DNA of 64,000 nt from Paenibacillus sp. VTT E-133291 (GTDB lineage Bacteria > Bacillota > Bacilli > Paenibacillales > Paenibacillaceae), in assembly GCF_002264395.1 (NCBI RefSeq), contig NZ_NFVA01000001.1, positions 224,642 through 288,641 on the forward strand, written 5' to 3'. Of this stretch, positions 63,948 through 64,000 are shown in pieces. The first letter of the stretch is position 1. The number at the start of each line of letters is the position of its first letter. The notes beneath the pieces were generated by a model, which worked only from the letters and a program-made list of their open reading frames with translations, made no database searches and had not been told where the DNA came from. The position numbers were made by a program, and so were the translations under genes.

Positions 63948-64000
63948 TATAGACTCTATTGGCAAAGACTTTATATTACAGAAAGACAGCCCCTAGGGGC

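Noticed and set aside
63528..63965. 145-codon minus-strand ORF
   Set aside because: Antisense to the EIIA domain of the trehalose transporter.

Overview
The window reads as a chromosomal segment of a Paenibacillus-like Firmicute. The evidence is: YesM/YesN-type two-component genes beside carbohydrate operons, an S-layer-homology (SLH) anchored surface enzyme, ABC sugar permeases with a lipoprotein binding protein but no ATPase of their own, strong AGGAGG-type ribosome binding sites with frequent TTG starts, and classic T-tailed hairpin terminators. The organism was inferred from gene content only.

Region 1 (about 1-31,370) is a polysaccharide utilisation locus. It holds a truncated GH2-type enzyme, a GH2 beta-mannosidase overlapping a serine alpha/beta hydrolase, two ABC permeases, a binding lipoprotein, a GH78 rhamnosidase, a GH42-like enzyme, a GH92 alpha-mannosidase, a SurA/PrsA-like foldase and a 1643-residue SLH-anchored beta-helix protein. 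A complete YesM/YesN pair is encoded on the minus strand in the middle. Five transcription units share one promoter layout: a 15-bp box (consensus CAAACSATTTCRCAG) starting 48-49 bp before the start of the -10 hexamer, with a cre-like CcpA motif close to the inferred transcription start. The simplest reading is one regulon, activated by the local AraC-type response regulator and repressed by CcpA. The locus is interrupted at 13,288-17,359 by a degraded patch: a sensor kinase lacking its kinase half, a repeat cluster, small genes and a frameshifted acetyltransferase.

Region 2 (31,387-46,100) is a patchwork of accessory genes and relics: a methyltransferase, a glycosyltransferase scrap, an NAD(P)-binding protein and a GNAT protein, an MFS exporter, a GIY-YIG-like protein, a DUF6530-like protein whose 5' end is duplicated upstream, a broken phosphotransferase, a secreted GH85 endoglycosidase with a perfect cre match, a rifamycin-phosphotransferase-like enzyme, a VOC protein, a FadR-type regulator, an orphan ABC ATPase and an AraC regulator divergent from a second GH78 rhamnosidase.

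Region 3 (48,960-64,000) is a series of small self-contained operons with readable control elements: a SASA esterase with a PadR regulator behind twin palindromes, a MarR regulator with a MATE exporter behind a consensus promoter and four GGTACC operators, divergent birA/bioY around a BirA operator, an Mga-type regulator with a nucleoside uptake and phosphorolysis operon, and treA/treP behind two TreR boxes.

No rRNA, tRNA, CRISPR array or insertion sequence was recognised.
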